Part shown: positions 1-7,723 of the stretch, one piece after another
Layout: each line of letters opens with the position of its first letter
How positions within the stretch are numbered: the first letter of the stretch is position 1
Assembly: GCA_938008005.1 (NCBI GenBank)
Contig: CALLLZ010000001.1
Span: forward strand, 1 to 12,897
Direction: 5' to 3'
From: an uncultured Marinicella sp.
Lineage (GTDB): Bacteria > Pseudomonadota > Gammaproteobacteria > Xanthomonadales > Marinicellaceae
Length of the DNA stretch: 12,897 bases
Notes under the pieces: model-generated
Databases searched by the model: none
The model's input: the letters and a program-made list of their open reading frames with translations, nothing else
What the model was told of the DNA's origin: nothing
Position numbers and translations under genes: made by a program

Positions 1-421
1 AGAAAGCGAACATATTGAGTGACAATAACATTATCGCCCGCAATAACTTAATCATTGAAAATCAAATCACTTTAAACAGTGCTGTGGATTTATGTTTTGA
101 TGATTGAGAAAATTTTAGTGATTATTTTCTGTATAACAATAACATATACAGCTATTTAGACTTTGCTTTGAAAGAAGCCACTGATATTTCAACTGCACTT
201 GAATTTCAACCAAGCATTAATAACTCCACTCCTGATTACAATCGAATTTATAAGATACGGTCATTGAATCGCCTATATTCGCGTCTGTTCTATCACCTTT
301 TGAATTGCTTTTAAAGTGATGATGAATTTACCGATTTATTTAAATATCAAATATGAGCATTGATTTACGGCCTTTTGAAACGCCAATACAAACACCTGTT
401 TTCAGAAATGATTTTGGATGA
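1..421 (+). pseudogene. Decayed 3' end of a secreted beta-helix protein gene (third family copy)
   Basis: The frame beginning at base 3 reads a beta-helix-like stretch (NNIIARNNLIIENQI, then a TGA at 105-107). It continues in the same frame with SDYFLYNNNI and a tail resembling the intact protein at 2752-3897 (NNILWGNQI, HLYHNNIGS, DYDVTG) until a TAA at 312-314. The same frame goes on to SDDEFTDLFKYQI near 354. The reading then moves to another frame (359-421), which gives DLRPFETPIQTPVFRNDFG. That aligns without gaps to DMGAFETPYDFPIFENGFE of the intact protein, with 9 of 19 residues identical. At least two stops and one frameshift therefore separate recognisable homologous segments. The 5' part lies outside the window. 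Family assignment rests on these alignments made by eye. The lesions are directly visible, although sequencing error could account for one of them. Confidence 0.75.
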
Positions 422-514
422 CATAGGTAAGTATTTGTTTGAAGTTTAAATTTTAAAACGTCTGGTCTAAAACAGAAATCAAGATACTTAAATGCTGAAA
501 AAAAATATTTTTCT

Positions 515-546
515 TGTGTATCTGCACCTAGCTTTTGCATTACTAC
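515..546 (+). promoter_or_regulatory. Shared upstream element, copy 1 (TGTGTAT-N13-TTGCATTACTAC)
   Basis: TGTGTAT (515-521) is followed after 13 bases by TTGCATTACTAC (535-546), 40 bases before the ATG at 587. The same two blocks at the same spacing precede the gene at 2752. An A/T-rich AAAAATATTT lies just upstream of both copies. It could be a promoter (TTGTGT as a -35-like block, GCATTA as a poor -10) or a regulator site. The function is inferred; the repetition is seen. Confidence 0.5.
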
Positions 547-576
547 AGATAAGCAATTAGTTTTTTTAAATATTTT

Positions 577-580
577 GGAG
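577..580 (+). promoter_or_regulatory. Ribosome binding site deciding the ATG 587 start
   Basis: GGAG lies six bases before ATG 587. An in-frame TTG at 575-577 overlaps this site and would have no Shine-Dalgarno sequence of its own, so ATG 587 is preferred. Confidence 0.75.
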
Positions 581-586
581 ATAAAT

Positions 587-2551
587 ATGTATAGATTTAT
601 ATGGATGACATTGTGTTTACTTAACTGCCTGGGTGTTTATGCTGAAGAAAGAGCTGATGACACACAGTGGGATGAAACTGAGTGGTTTGAAAGTTATGAA
701 ACCAGGTCGCAATTAGACCAAAAACAAAAAAAGCATTCCAAGGGTTTAAGCTTTGCTGTTATTGGTTTTGATGGTGGAAACCCTAATTGTACTTTTATTG
801 CTGGACCGGGTGTAGTTCAAACTGTTATTGATGCAGGTTATGAGGAGATTCGATTGGTCAGAGGTACTCACAGTGGCAATATCGATATTTCTGATCAAAG
901 CATCAACATCAAAGGCAAGTATGCCACTTGTGTCGCTGCACAGCTTGATACTCCGAGTGAACAGCCTACACACATCAGTACCTTATCAGGTGTATCCGGA
1001 GCCGCTTTGCCCACAGTCAGAATCTCAGGTAACAGCCAGAGAAATATGGTGTTATTTAAAAACTTAGAAATCATTGGTGGTGAAGTCGCTCAATTTCTCA
1101 CTGGTGGTGGTATAGATGTTAGGTTGGCTGATGTGAATTTAACCCTTGATACCGTTCAGGTGAGAAATAATCAAGGACGTTTGGGCGGTGGCCTTTCAAT
1201 ATCTTTCGATTCAACCAATGTATCTCTGATAGATTCTTTGATTGCTTTAAATACGTCGTTGGAAGGTGGTGGGGTTTATTGTTCAGGTGCTGAGACAACT
1301 ATCAACATGCGCGACACAGGTCCGGAAAACCCATCTGGTATAGCTTTGAATGAAGCAACCGATGGTAACGGTGGTGGCCTTTATATTGAGAATGGCTGTG
1401 ATTTCCAAAGCACCAGTGGATCTTATGGTTCAGCTGCATCAGGCGGTCTTGATTTAAATGGTATTGTTGCAAACTCTGCGACTAATCGTGGCGGGGGTGT
1501 TTACGCGCGTACAGGTGCTCAAGTTACTTTGGACGGCGCTCGCAAATGCGGTAATATATTTTGTAGCGGCAACAATGATTCAAACGTACGGGTAAGTGCT
1601 AACACAGCTGATTCTGATGATGATAACGATGGTTCTGGTGGAGGTATTTACGCCACTGGTGAGAATACAACGGTTAGCTTAACCAATGCGGTGATTGCTG
1701 ATAACAGCGCCTTTAATGGCGGTGGCTTCTCAGCAACTGATAAGGCGGACATACTGATGTCTAGCTTTTACACCTCTGAGTTGACCTTTCCCCCACCTCC
1801 TGGTGACAAATGCTGGAGCCCTGGTTCCTGCAGCCAAATTATTGGTAACGAAGCTGAAGGCCTTGGCGGTGGCATTGAAGTCATAAATGGCGCTTACGCT
1901 TTCATAGACAGAACGGTGGTTCAACAGAATCGCGCTAATAATGCCGCTGCCATTTACGTCTTAAGTGGCTCTACACCAAGTGACATTTCAGTGTTTGATA
2001 TGACAGGCTCTTTGGTAACCAACAATGGAGCGGGCGGTACGGGTGGTTTCAGTGATTTTAATGCCATAACATTAACTGGTGGCCAGGCTTTTATCACATA
2101 CACCACTTTGGCTGACAATGATGTACAAGGATCAGTGATAGGCACAGGAGCTAATGGTTTGCTGAATATAAGGTCAAGTATCATTCACCAAATGGATGGC
2201 CTACCAACTTATCAGGCATTTAATCCAAATCAGAATTCAGGCGCAAGTTGTTTGATTCTCAGTAGTTTAGATGATTTTGACCCCAGGCCTTTTTCTAACA
2301 TCGTTGCTGATAACCCGGAATTTGTAAACAGAAGTGGTGGTGATTTTCATTTGAGTGATGGGTCTCCAGCCATTGACTCTTGCCTTGTAGCTAGTGCTGG
2401 AAAAACAAGTGATTGGGATGGAGATACCCGCGGCTGGGATGATCCAGCCATTCCAAACGATCGTTACTATACACTTGACATCGGTTACGATGAAAACTTT
2501 CGTTTAATTGCAGATCTTATTTTCAAAGATGGTTTTGAACAACAACCTTAA
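587..2551 (+). CDS. Secreted right-handed beta-helix protein, choice-of-anchor Q type, with GFE tail
   Basis: The product is a 654-residue exported, probably surface-associated protein; no enzymatic residues are recognised. A signal peptide is visible (MYRFIWMTLCLLNCLGVYA, cleavage near residue 19). A short acidic, charged segment follows, then a domain with NCTF and EEIRLVRGTH like the start of the neighbouring protein. The body is a beta-helix with recurrent GGG(V/L/I)Y turns (GGGVY, GGGLY, GGGIY, GGGFS) typical of polymorphic-outer-membrane-like and choice-of-anchor Q proteins. Near the end is DNPEFVNRSGGDFHLSDGSP followed by AIDSC, the usual closing motif of that family, then DIGYDE and IFKDGFE at 645-651. 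The gene follows a decayed relative and precedes an intact one in the same direction. A role in adhesion or surface structure is inferred from fold and export only. The preferred start is ATG 587, not the upstream TTG. Confidence 0.85.
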   Translation: MYRFIWMTLCLLNCLGVYAEERADDTQWDETEWFESYETRSQLDQKQKKHSKGLSFAVIGFDGGNPNCTFIAGPGVVQTVIDAGYEEIRLVRGTHSGNIDISDQSINIKGKYATCVAAQLDTPSEQPTHISTLSGVSGAALPTVRISGNSQRNMVLFKNLEIIGGEVAQFLTGGGIDVRLADVNLTLDTVQVRNNQGRLGGGLSISFDSTNVSLIDSLIALNTSLEGGGVYCSGAETTINMRDTGPENPSGIALNEATDGNGGGLYIENGCDFQSTSGSYGSAASGGLDLNGIVANSATNRGGGVYARTGAQVTLDGARKCGNIFCSGNNDSNVRVSANTADSDDDNDGSGGGIYATGENTTVSLTNAVIADNSAFNGGGFSATDKADILMSSFYTSELTFPPPPGDKCWSPGSCSQIIGNEAEGLGGGIEVINGAYAFIDRTVVQQNRANNAAAIYVLSGSTPSDISVFDMTGSLVTNNGAGGTGGFSDFNAITLTGGQAFITYTTLADNDVQGSVIGTGANGLLNIRSSIIHQMDGLPTYQAFNPNQNSGASCLILSSLDDFDPRPFSNIVADNPEFVNRSGGDFHLSDGSPAIDSCLVASAGKTSDWDGDTRGWDDPAIPNDRYYTLDIGYDENFRLIADLIFKDGFEQQP

Positions 2552-2566
2552 CCTATAAAAATTAAG

Positions 2567-2601
2567 AATCAACAAGTTCAAGTCCTTTGCGCTTGTTGAT
2601 T
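2567..2601 (+). terminator. Hairpin after the first beta-helix gene
   Basis: AATCAACAAG (2567-2576) and CTTGTTGATT (2592-2601) form a perfect 10-bp stem with a 15-base loop, 15 bases after the stop codon. The T run (2617-2622) is separated from the stem, so termination may be weak or Rho-dependent. Confidence 0.45.
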
Positions 2602-2674
2602 GAATTCCATCATAATTTTTTAACTATAACAGATCGGCAATTTAAGACAGAAAAAATAAAAATAAAAATATTTG

Positions 2675-2706
2675 TGTGTATTTTCATCTCTCCATTGCAT
2701 TACTAC
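2675..2706 (+). promoter_or_regulatory. Shared upstream element, copy 2 (TGTGTAT-N13-TTGCATTACTAC)
   Basis: TGTGTAT (2675-2681) and TTGCATTACTAC (2695-2706) recur here with the same 13-base gap as at 515-546. Six of the 13 gap bases also match. The element ends 45 bases before the TTG start at 2752. Its presence after the preceding gene's hairpin suggests that this gene has its own promoter. Confidence 0.5.
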
Positions 2707-2739
2707 CTATGAAATCATTTTTTTCATCTAAAATAATAT

Positions 2740-2744
2740 AGGAG
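2740..2744 (+). promoter_or_regulatory. Ribosome binding site for a TTG start
   Basis: AGGAG lies seven bases before TTG 2752. No ATG stands at this spacing, and the first in-frame ATGs fall inside the signal peptide, so the site supports TTG initiation. Confidence 0.7.
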
Positions 2745-2751
2745 ACTGAAA

Positions 2752-3897
2752 TTGCACAATACTACTTACATTAAATACTTACTGCTGTTATCCATCATTA
2801 TGATGACTGGTAAGACAATGGCAGCTGAATTTTGTGTTTACAACAGCATTGGTTTACAAATTGCCTTAGACACTGCCAGCACCAACAACCAAGCCGATCA
2901 CATCAAGATAAAAAAAGGTAATTATGCATATCCAGTCAGTGATCAATTCTTTAAGTATGAAGCCAATGCGGGAGAGTTTTACAATTTAACTGTCAGTGGT
3001 GCTTGGGTTGGTGGAGCCTTAACCACTTGTTCATTTCAAGACCGTGAAATATACAGCACCACCATAGATGGTAATAATCAAGTTCGTGGCTTATTGATTG
3101 AACCAGGCAGCAATGCCAGAGTAGAGATAACTGATTTGAACTTCATCAATGGTTATGTTGCGGGTGGAAATGAAGGTGGTGGGTTATTGATTGAAACTGT
3201 AAACAATGATTTGGCCGAAGTCATCATTGAACGTAATACTTTCAGTAATAACTATGCAACTGTAGGTGGTGCATTTAGCCAAAGAAATGGCTACCGCATC
3301 GATTTTCAAAACAACCTGGTGGTAAATAACCATACTGAAGACGGTGCTGCTGTTAACTTAGAAAACCGCAATCAACATGGTTTATATATAATTAATAATA
3401 CCGTGATGAATAACACCACCGATGCGACTGATGCTTTTAAATCATCTGGAGTCTATACCTTTGTTACTGACAACTCAGAAGCCTTCATTGCCAACAATAT
3501 ATTATGGGGCAATCAAATCAATGATATTTGGTTTTTAGGCTATGAACATTTGTATCACAACAACATTGGCTCACAAACAGCACCTGCCGATGTCGAAGTT
3601 GGTAATATTTCAGTGTCGCCTGATTTTTTACCCTACGGTAATGCTTATGTACCCAGACACAATTCGGCCTTATTCAACAGTGGCTATCACCTGCCTACTT
3701 TTATTCATGTTCCACCTTGGTTTGAAGAAGATTGGGACCACAGAGATTACGATGTTACTGGTAGAAACATTCGAATCAGAGAGTCACTGGTAGATATGGG
3801 TGCATTTGAAACTCCTTATGATTTTCCTATTTTCGAAAATGGCTTTGAATGTACAACGGACAATACTCGTGGTGGTTTTGATTGTGATGATCAATAA
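2752..3897 (+). CDS. Secreted right-handed beta-helix protein with GFE tail (TTG start)
   Basis: The product is a 381-residue exported protein. The signal peptide is MHNTTYIKYLLLLSIIMMTG plus KTMA, cleaved before AEFCVYN. The N-terminal module has FCVYN, then DHIKIKKGNY, and YNLTVSGAWVGGALTTC, a pattern seen at the start of many surface beta-helix proteins. Beta-helix rungs follow (GGGLLIE, NNTVMNNT, NNILWGNQ). The C-terminal part carries DMGAFETP at 348-355 and PIFENGFEC at 359-367, then a short acidic, cysteine-containing extension ending CDDQ. It is the closest relative in the window of the decayed copy at 1-421. The TTG start is chosen because of its AGGAG site and because later Met codons would remove the signal peptide. 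The molecular function is unknown; a surface or secreted structural role is inferred. Confidence 0.82.
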   Translation: MHNTTYIKYLLLLSIIMMTGKTMAAEFCVYNSIGLQIALDTASTNNQADHIKIKKGNYAYPVSDQFFKYEANAGEFYNLTVSGAWVGGALTTCSFQDREIYSTTIDGNNQVRGLLIEPGSNARVEITDLNFINGYVAGGNEGGGLLIETVNNDLAEVIIERNTFSNNYATVGGAFSQRNGYRIDFQNNLVVNNHTEDGAAVNLENRNQHGLYIINNTVMNNTTDATDAFKSSGVYTFVTDNSEAFIANNILWGNQINDIWFLGYEHLYHNNIGSQTAPADVEVGNISVSPDFLPYGNAYVPRHNSALFNSGYHLPTFIHVPPWFEEDWDHRDYDVTGRNIRIRESLVDMGAFETPYDFPIFENGFECTTDNTRGGFDCDDQ

Positions 3898-3915
3898 ATT
3901 ATATCAACCTTTAAA

Positions 3916-3949
3916 TTGACAGTGTCTTACTCGACTCAGGCACTGTTAA
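3916..3949. terminator. Hairpin between convergent genes
   Basis: TTGACAGTGTC (3916-3926) pairs with GGCACTGTTAA (3939-3949) as 11 pairs including two G-T wobbles, with a 12-base loop. It sits between the stop at 3897 (+) and the stop at 3955 (-), where a bidirectional terminator is expected. Neither flank has a strong T tract. Confidence 0.45.
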
Positions 3950-3954
3950 ACCAA

Positions 3955-6393
3955 TCAATTGCTTTCTGGTAATCTTTTCATGGTTTCAATGATACTCAAA
4001 GCCAATGAGTCATCTTTACCAGAAACTTCCATAATTGTAAGCAATACATCACCCAACTCCTTCTCCGCTCTCACAAGATCTCCTTTAGCTAATAACAGCT
4101 CAGCATAAACATGTCTAGCCTCCAGTAACCACCTATTCTTACTCCCCCTTACCTCTTCTATGATTGATATGGTAGATTTAGACATTTCAATCCCAGCATC
4201 ATAGTCACCCTGTTCCAAATATATTTCAGCTAGGCCCTTACGAGACAAATAACTAAATGCGTGTTTTGGAGATAACGCCCTGTCTGCTCGCACAATACTT
4301 TCTAATAACACTCTTTCAGCTGCTTCCGGTTGATTCAAAGCTTTCAGATAATCACCTTGTTCTCCCAACAGGCGAATGGTGTACCAGTCATCTGCACCAT
4401 TGACCCTTTCAGATAACTCCAATGCATTAGAATTAACCTTCAAGCCATCTTCAAAGCGTTCTTGCTCCCAGAGTAAAGAGCTCATCAAAGCAAGTGAACG
4501 AATCAGATAAGGGTCTTCAGGTCCCAACCATTCGGTTGCAAGGTCAATATTAATATTTGCCAACCTTTCAGACTCTTCAAACCTTCCAGTATGCCCCATT
4601 ATATTAGAAAGCTGCTGTCGTAAACCCATGGTTAACCCCGAACGAGGCATATTAGTCTCTGCCCACATCAAACTCTCTTGTGCAATAGATTCCGCGACAT
4701 CAAATTTTTGTTGATTATTTAACTCTCTTATTGTTTGCAATTGTACTTCATGATATTTCAGGGGGTCAGTTTCAAAGTCAACCATGGTTTTCATTTTTTG
4801 TGAATGATGTTCTGATAACTCGACTTCACCAGTAAAGTTATAATAAAACACAAGAGCCGATGTAAAAGTCAATCGCAAATTATTTTCAAGCGGTAACTGG
4901 TCAACAATCTCATCACCAATTAACAGTAAAGATTTAGCTTCTTCAAAACGACTAAGCCTAACTAGAGCTGACCCTAAAAAAGCTTGCGTTGATAAAGTTT
5001 TTGGATGCATTTCACCCAAATTTTCTATTCGCAACGCATGAGCCTCCTCTAATAAATTAATTGCTTCATTAGGTGCAATCATTCTAATGTAATTGACACC
5101 TATGTGGTGAAGCAACTCTGCTCGTGCCAAAGGTTGGTCAAGCAAATTTGATTTCAATTGATTTACTGCAGATTCTAAAATTTCAACAACTGGTGTATTT
5201 TTTCCACTGACATTCGGGCGGTTGGTTTTTAATACATTTACCATAAACTCACTCACTGCTGTAGCTTTTTGTTGTTCTTTTTCAGCTGTTTGTCTGGCTT
5301 GATTGGCTTGGTAGAGCCCCAAAGAAGATACCAAAGTCGCTATCAACAACACACTGAACAAACCAACAACAACCATTCGTTTCTTACGTTTCTGTGGCGC
5401 TGCTTTAATACCGTCGAGGCGTGCTTTAATTTTGGTAGTATCTGGCCGATCCATTTGGTCAACAAACAACATCTGGTTAATCATTTCACGTACAGATTTT
5501 CTTAAGTCTGGGCGCAAAACTGATAAAGATAAATACTGTTGTTTTTTATGCGCTTGTACAACTTCAAGCACATTATCTGCCTTAATGGGATATTGGTCGG
5601 TAGCCAACTTAAATAGCATCACACCCAAGGCATAAATATCTGATGCAGCAGTTTTGGGTTGTTCATTGAATAATTCTGGTGCCATCAATATCGGGGAACC
5701 TGTGGTAGGTGCAGCCATATCTATTTCACCACCAGCACCAAAATCCATCAAGGTGATTTTGCCATCAACTTCGCTCATGACATTACTGAGTTTCACATCA
5801 CCATGAATCAAACCGGCTTGGTGCACTGCCGACAATGCATCGGTAACCGCAGCAGTGACTTTTAGCAGCTGATCTTCAGAGGCAAAATCAACAACAGAAT
5901 CTGCCAAAGTATCACCAGGCAATAAATCAGCCCAAAAGCCGACCCGACCGTCATGCATATTGGCACCATGAATGGCCAGCACATGGCGGTTACGAACTTT
6001 GGCTAGACTGCGGGCTTCACTGATAAAGCCTCGTGATTTAACCACACTCATTTGCTCTACTTTCAATAGCTTCAGCGCCACATCTCGATTTAACAGCGGA
6101 TCAAAAGCACGATAGACTTCACCAAAATTACCCACCCCAATAGATTCAATGACTTCTAGGTGACCCCAAATAAATTGGTGCTTTTGTTTGCTTGTTCCTT
6201 CATTATCTTGAGTGGTTGTTGTGCCAAAATTTAAGACTGTGTAGATTTGTTCCAGAGTTTTGAGTTGCTCAATATACTCAATATCCTTACCACCGCCTTT
6301 TTGATACCGAGCCAATTCAGTGACCCAGTCAACTGTTTCTCCGCTGGTGAGCTGTTCAATTAATCGATCTAATTTCTCATCATCTGCTTTCAT
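3955..6393 (-). CDS. Membrane Ser/Thr protein kinase with periplasmic TPR region
   Basis: The product has 812 residues. The cytoplasmic kinase domain (about 76-325) has a glycine loop GVGNFGEV (86-93), ATP-binding Lys108 in VALK, Glu126, catalytic HGDVKLSN with Asp199 and Asn204, DFG at 217-219 and APE at 238-240. It is therefore predicted active. HGD replaces HRD, making it a non-RD kinase that may not need activation-loop phosphorylation. A basic stretch and one membrane segment (about 339-361) follow, then about 450 helical residues with TPR-like units (for example EAINLLEEAHALRIENLGEM), probably periplasmic and sensory or scaffold. The ATG at 6393 overlaps the sigma gene's stop as ATGA, implying translational coupling. 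An in-frame ATG at 6441 lies inside the sigma gene and is less likely. In related sigma/kinase pairs (Xanthomonas EcfK-PknS, Vibrio EcfP-PknT, from memory) the kinase activates the sigma factor. That role is inferred here. Confidence 0.88.
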   Translation of the reverse strand: MKADDEKLDRLIEQLTSGETVDWVTELARYQKGGGKDIEYIEQLKTLEQIYTVLNFGTTTTQDNEGTSKQKHQFIWGHLEVIESIGVGNFGEVYRAFDPLLNRDVALKLLKVEQMSVVKSRGFISEARSLAKVRNRHVLAIHGANMHDGRVGFWADLLPGDTLADSVVDFASEDQLLKVTAAVTDALSAVHQAGLIHGDVKLSNVMSEVDGKITLMDFGAGGEIDMAAPTTGSPILMAPELFNEQPKTAASDIYALGVMLFKLATDQYPIKADNVLEVVQAHKKQQYLSLSVLRPDLRKSVREMINQMLFVDQMDRPDTTKIKARLDGIKAAPQKRKKRMVVVGLFSVLLIATLVSSLGLYQANQARQTAEKEQQKATAVSEFMVNVLKTNRPNVSGKNTPVVEILESAVNQLKSNLLDQPLARAELLHHIGVNYIRMIAPNEAINLLEEAHALRIENLGEMHPKTLSTQAFLGSALVRLSRFEEAKSLLLIGDEIVDQLPLENNLRLTFTSALVFYYNFTGEVELSEHHSQKMKTMVDFETDPLKYHEVQLQTIRELNNQQKFDVAESIAQESLMWAETNMPRSGLTMGLRQQLSNIMGHTGRFEESERLANINIDLATEWLGPEDPYLIRSLALMSSLLWEQERFEDGLKVNSNALELSERVNGADDWYTIRLLGEQGDYLKALNQPEAAERVLLESIVRADRALSPKHAFSYLSRKGLAEIYLEQGDYDAGIEMSKSTISIIEEVRGSKNRWLLEARHVYAELLLAKGDLVRAEKELGDVLLTIMEVSGKDDSLALSIIETMKRLPESN

Positions 6394-6953
6394 AGCATAT
6401 TCTTGGCTAATTTGGCCAAGGCGCGGGTTACTTTCATACAAGCAGCATTGGCAGAGTTGACGTCTATTGCCGATGCAATTTCTAAGTATTCAAAACCAAA
6501 CTCAACCCTCAAAATCACCGCTTCTCTTTCGGTTTCGCCTAAACTCAACAACCCAGACTCGTACTTTTCTAATGTCTCTATACCAATGGCATTTTCTAAC
6601 AAGGATGCTTCAGGATCCATTTCATTAGTGGCCACATCTAAACTATCTTTGATGGCTGAATGACTGCGACGAATCTCCATGCGAATGTTATTTAACAAAG
6701 CTTTGCGTAAATAAATCAAGAACGAGCCTTCCCTGACCGACTCAAAACTATTGACCTTTTTTAAAGCACTGATCAAGGTGTTTTGCACCAGATCATCGGT
6801 GTCGGATAATTCACGTGCATATGATGGCAACCTGCCATGGGCCCATTTCGTTAATATTGGAATATAGATGGCGCACAACCTTTCTTGTGCCTCTGCATTG
6901 CCATTTTTGACCTTCAACAAGAGTGTTGAAGTTGACTCAACTGACTGTATCAT
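6390..6953 (-). CDS. ECF-type RNA polymerase sigma factor
   Basis: The product has 187 residues, the usual length of an ECF sigma factor, with only regions 2 and 4. Region 2 includes DTDDLVQNTLISALKKV (51-67, the core-binding 2.2 segment) and GSFLIYLRKALLNNIRMEIR (77-96, the 2.3/2.4 part). A linker follows, then region 4 (about 136-185) with LSLGETEREAVILRVEFGFE and a helix-turn-helix around 155-182. It would direct RNA polymerase to target promoters in the cytoplasm. It is the first gene of a two-gene operon with the kinase. No anti-sigma gene is adjacent, consistent with control by the kinase. Region 2.2 keeps acidic residues (DTDD), unlike, as I remember them, the ECF43 factors that need phosphorylation to gain charge there. 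Thr52 and Thr59 lie in this segment. The start ATG has only a weak ribosome binding site (TAGGT about 10 bases upstream). Confidence 0.9.
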   Translation of the reverse strand: MIQSVESTSTLLLKVKNGNAEAQERLCAIYIPILTKWAHGRLPSYARELSDTDDLVQNTLISALKKVNSFESVREGSFLIYLRKALLNNIRMEIRRSHSAIKDSLDVATNEMDPEASLLENAIGIETLEKYESGLLSLGETEREAVILRVEFGFEYLEIASAIDVNSANAACMKVTRALAKLAKNML

Positions 6954-7088
6954 GCAACAAACCTATAAATTACATTAATTGTTATTTTAACATTATTTAT
7001 TCAAAGTCTCGGGTTGGTTGATACACCTGAGGTAAAATTGCCCATAAAATGTTAACCAGTCGTAATTTATAAACCCAATACACTGAAC

Positions 7089-7394
7089 TCACTCAGTGAT
7101 CATATACCAACGCAATGGTTTTGATACTTCTCGAATAATGATTCTCTTGGCTTCAAGATCTAACTGGTCTGTCTAAGGCCACCAGCCTCGTTTCTGACCA
7201 GTCGGAAATAAGCTGGGAGAAATGTGTGGCAAGATTTTCTCCATGATTTCTTTATGAGTTAGCCCTGGAGATGACTTAGGAATCACCTGTAACAAAGCAT
7301 TTTTCATGTCATGGTACTTTACTGAATCCACCTGTGAAACATGACCTGACGTATTTATATTTTCTATTTCAATTTTTGTGCCTGACTTATTCAT
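7089..7394 (-). pseudogene. Small conserved protein gene (DUF6958-like) broken by an amber codon
   Basis: The frame from ATG 7394 reads 73 residues (KIEIENINTSGHVSQVDSVK, then LTHKEIMEKILPHI and FPTGQKRGWWP) and meets TAG at 7173-7175. Past the TAG the same frame continues with TDQLDLEAKRIIIRE and PLRW up to TGA 7089. The continuation matches what I recall of a family of about 100 residues in which GWW is followed by xKTVQLDLEAKG and ends in PLRW. I believe it is DUF6958, but the name is from memory. A single AAG to TAG change at the expected Lys codon explains the lesion. GGAGG lies about 12 bases before the ATG, slightly far. The family's function is not known to me. The gene could still give a truncated product of 73 residues. 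Confidence 0.7.
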
Positions 7395-7571
7395 CAGTAT
7401 AAGTATCCTCCGAACATCGAATACAAATCAATATATCAGCCCAATGTCTCCTCAAGTAACTTCAATATCAATATTCTGTTATTTTTAATTAACGATTCTG
7501 ATAGATTTGGGTGGTTTACTCTATTTATTTGCTTAAAATTGAGTACAAGCACAATAAACTATAGGTAATTT

Positions 7572-7718
7572 ATGAATGCTAAAAATAAAAACACTCACAC
7601 AAGTATTGATCAAAGTTTAGAGGTTTTCAGCCCTTTTCCTGCCTATCATGATGTGAAGTTAAATAAAATTGACTCATGGCTAAGATATCTGGCAAAGCTC
7701 ATCAACCATAAAAGTTAA
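7572..7718 (+). CDS. Putative 48-residue small protein, unrecognised
   Basis: ATG 7572 to TAA 7718 encodes 48 residues: a polar start (MNAKNKNTHTSIDQSLEVFS), then PFPAYHD, then an amphipathic basic helix-like tail (KIDSWLRYLAKLINHKS). There is no signal peptide and no cysteine. Three things support a real gene: AGG six bases before the ATG, an intrinsic terminator starting five bases after the stop codon, and placement as a free-standing unit in an otherwise empty gap, convergent with the protease gene and divergent from the broken small gene. I do not recognise the family. The amphipathic tail could bind membrane or a partner protein, which is speculation. The alternative is a chance ORF within a small RNA transcript ended by the same terminator. 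Confidence 0.55.
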   Translation: MNAKNKNTHTSIDQSLEVFSPFPAYHDVKLNKIDSWLRYLAKLINHKS

Positions 7719-7723
7719 ATTCT

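Noticed and set aside
105..107. In-frame TGA read as selenocysteine
   Set aside because: Further stops and a frameshift follow, so simple decay explains it; no hairpin resembling a SECIS element was seen just after it.
340..540. 66-codon ORF on the - strand
   Set aside because: It lies antisense to the decayed gene's tail and the promoter region, has no ribosome binding site I can see, and its composition is AT-driven.
575..586. TTG 575 as the start of the first beta-helix gene
   Set aside because: The TTG overlaps the GGAG that serves ATG 587, and the signal peptide is complete from that ATG.
1083..1900. Repeated GGTGGTGG-like tracts as a possible tandem repeat array
   Set aside because: They encode the GGG turns of the beta-helix at irregular spacing; the DNA between them is not repeated.
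828..2184. Several ORFs of 60-80 codons in other frames of the first beta-helix gene
   Set aside because: They are shadows of a well-supported gene, without ribosome binding sites or recognisable domains.
6394..6441. Longer kinase start at ATG 6441
   Set aside because: It would lie 52 bases inside the sigma gene, whereas ATG 6393 gives the classic ATGA overlap and the extra residues show no domain.
7081..7098. CACTGA/TCAGTG small inverted repeat as a terminator
   Set aside because: Only 6 bp, overlapping the end of the broken gene, and not followed by a T tract.
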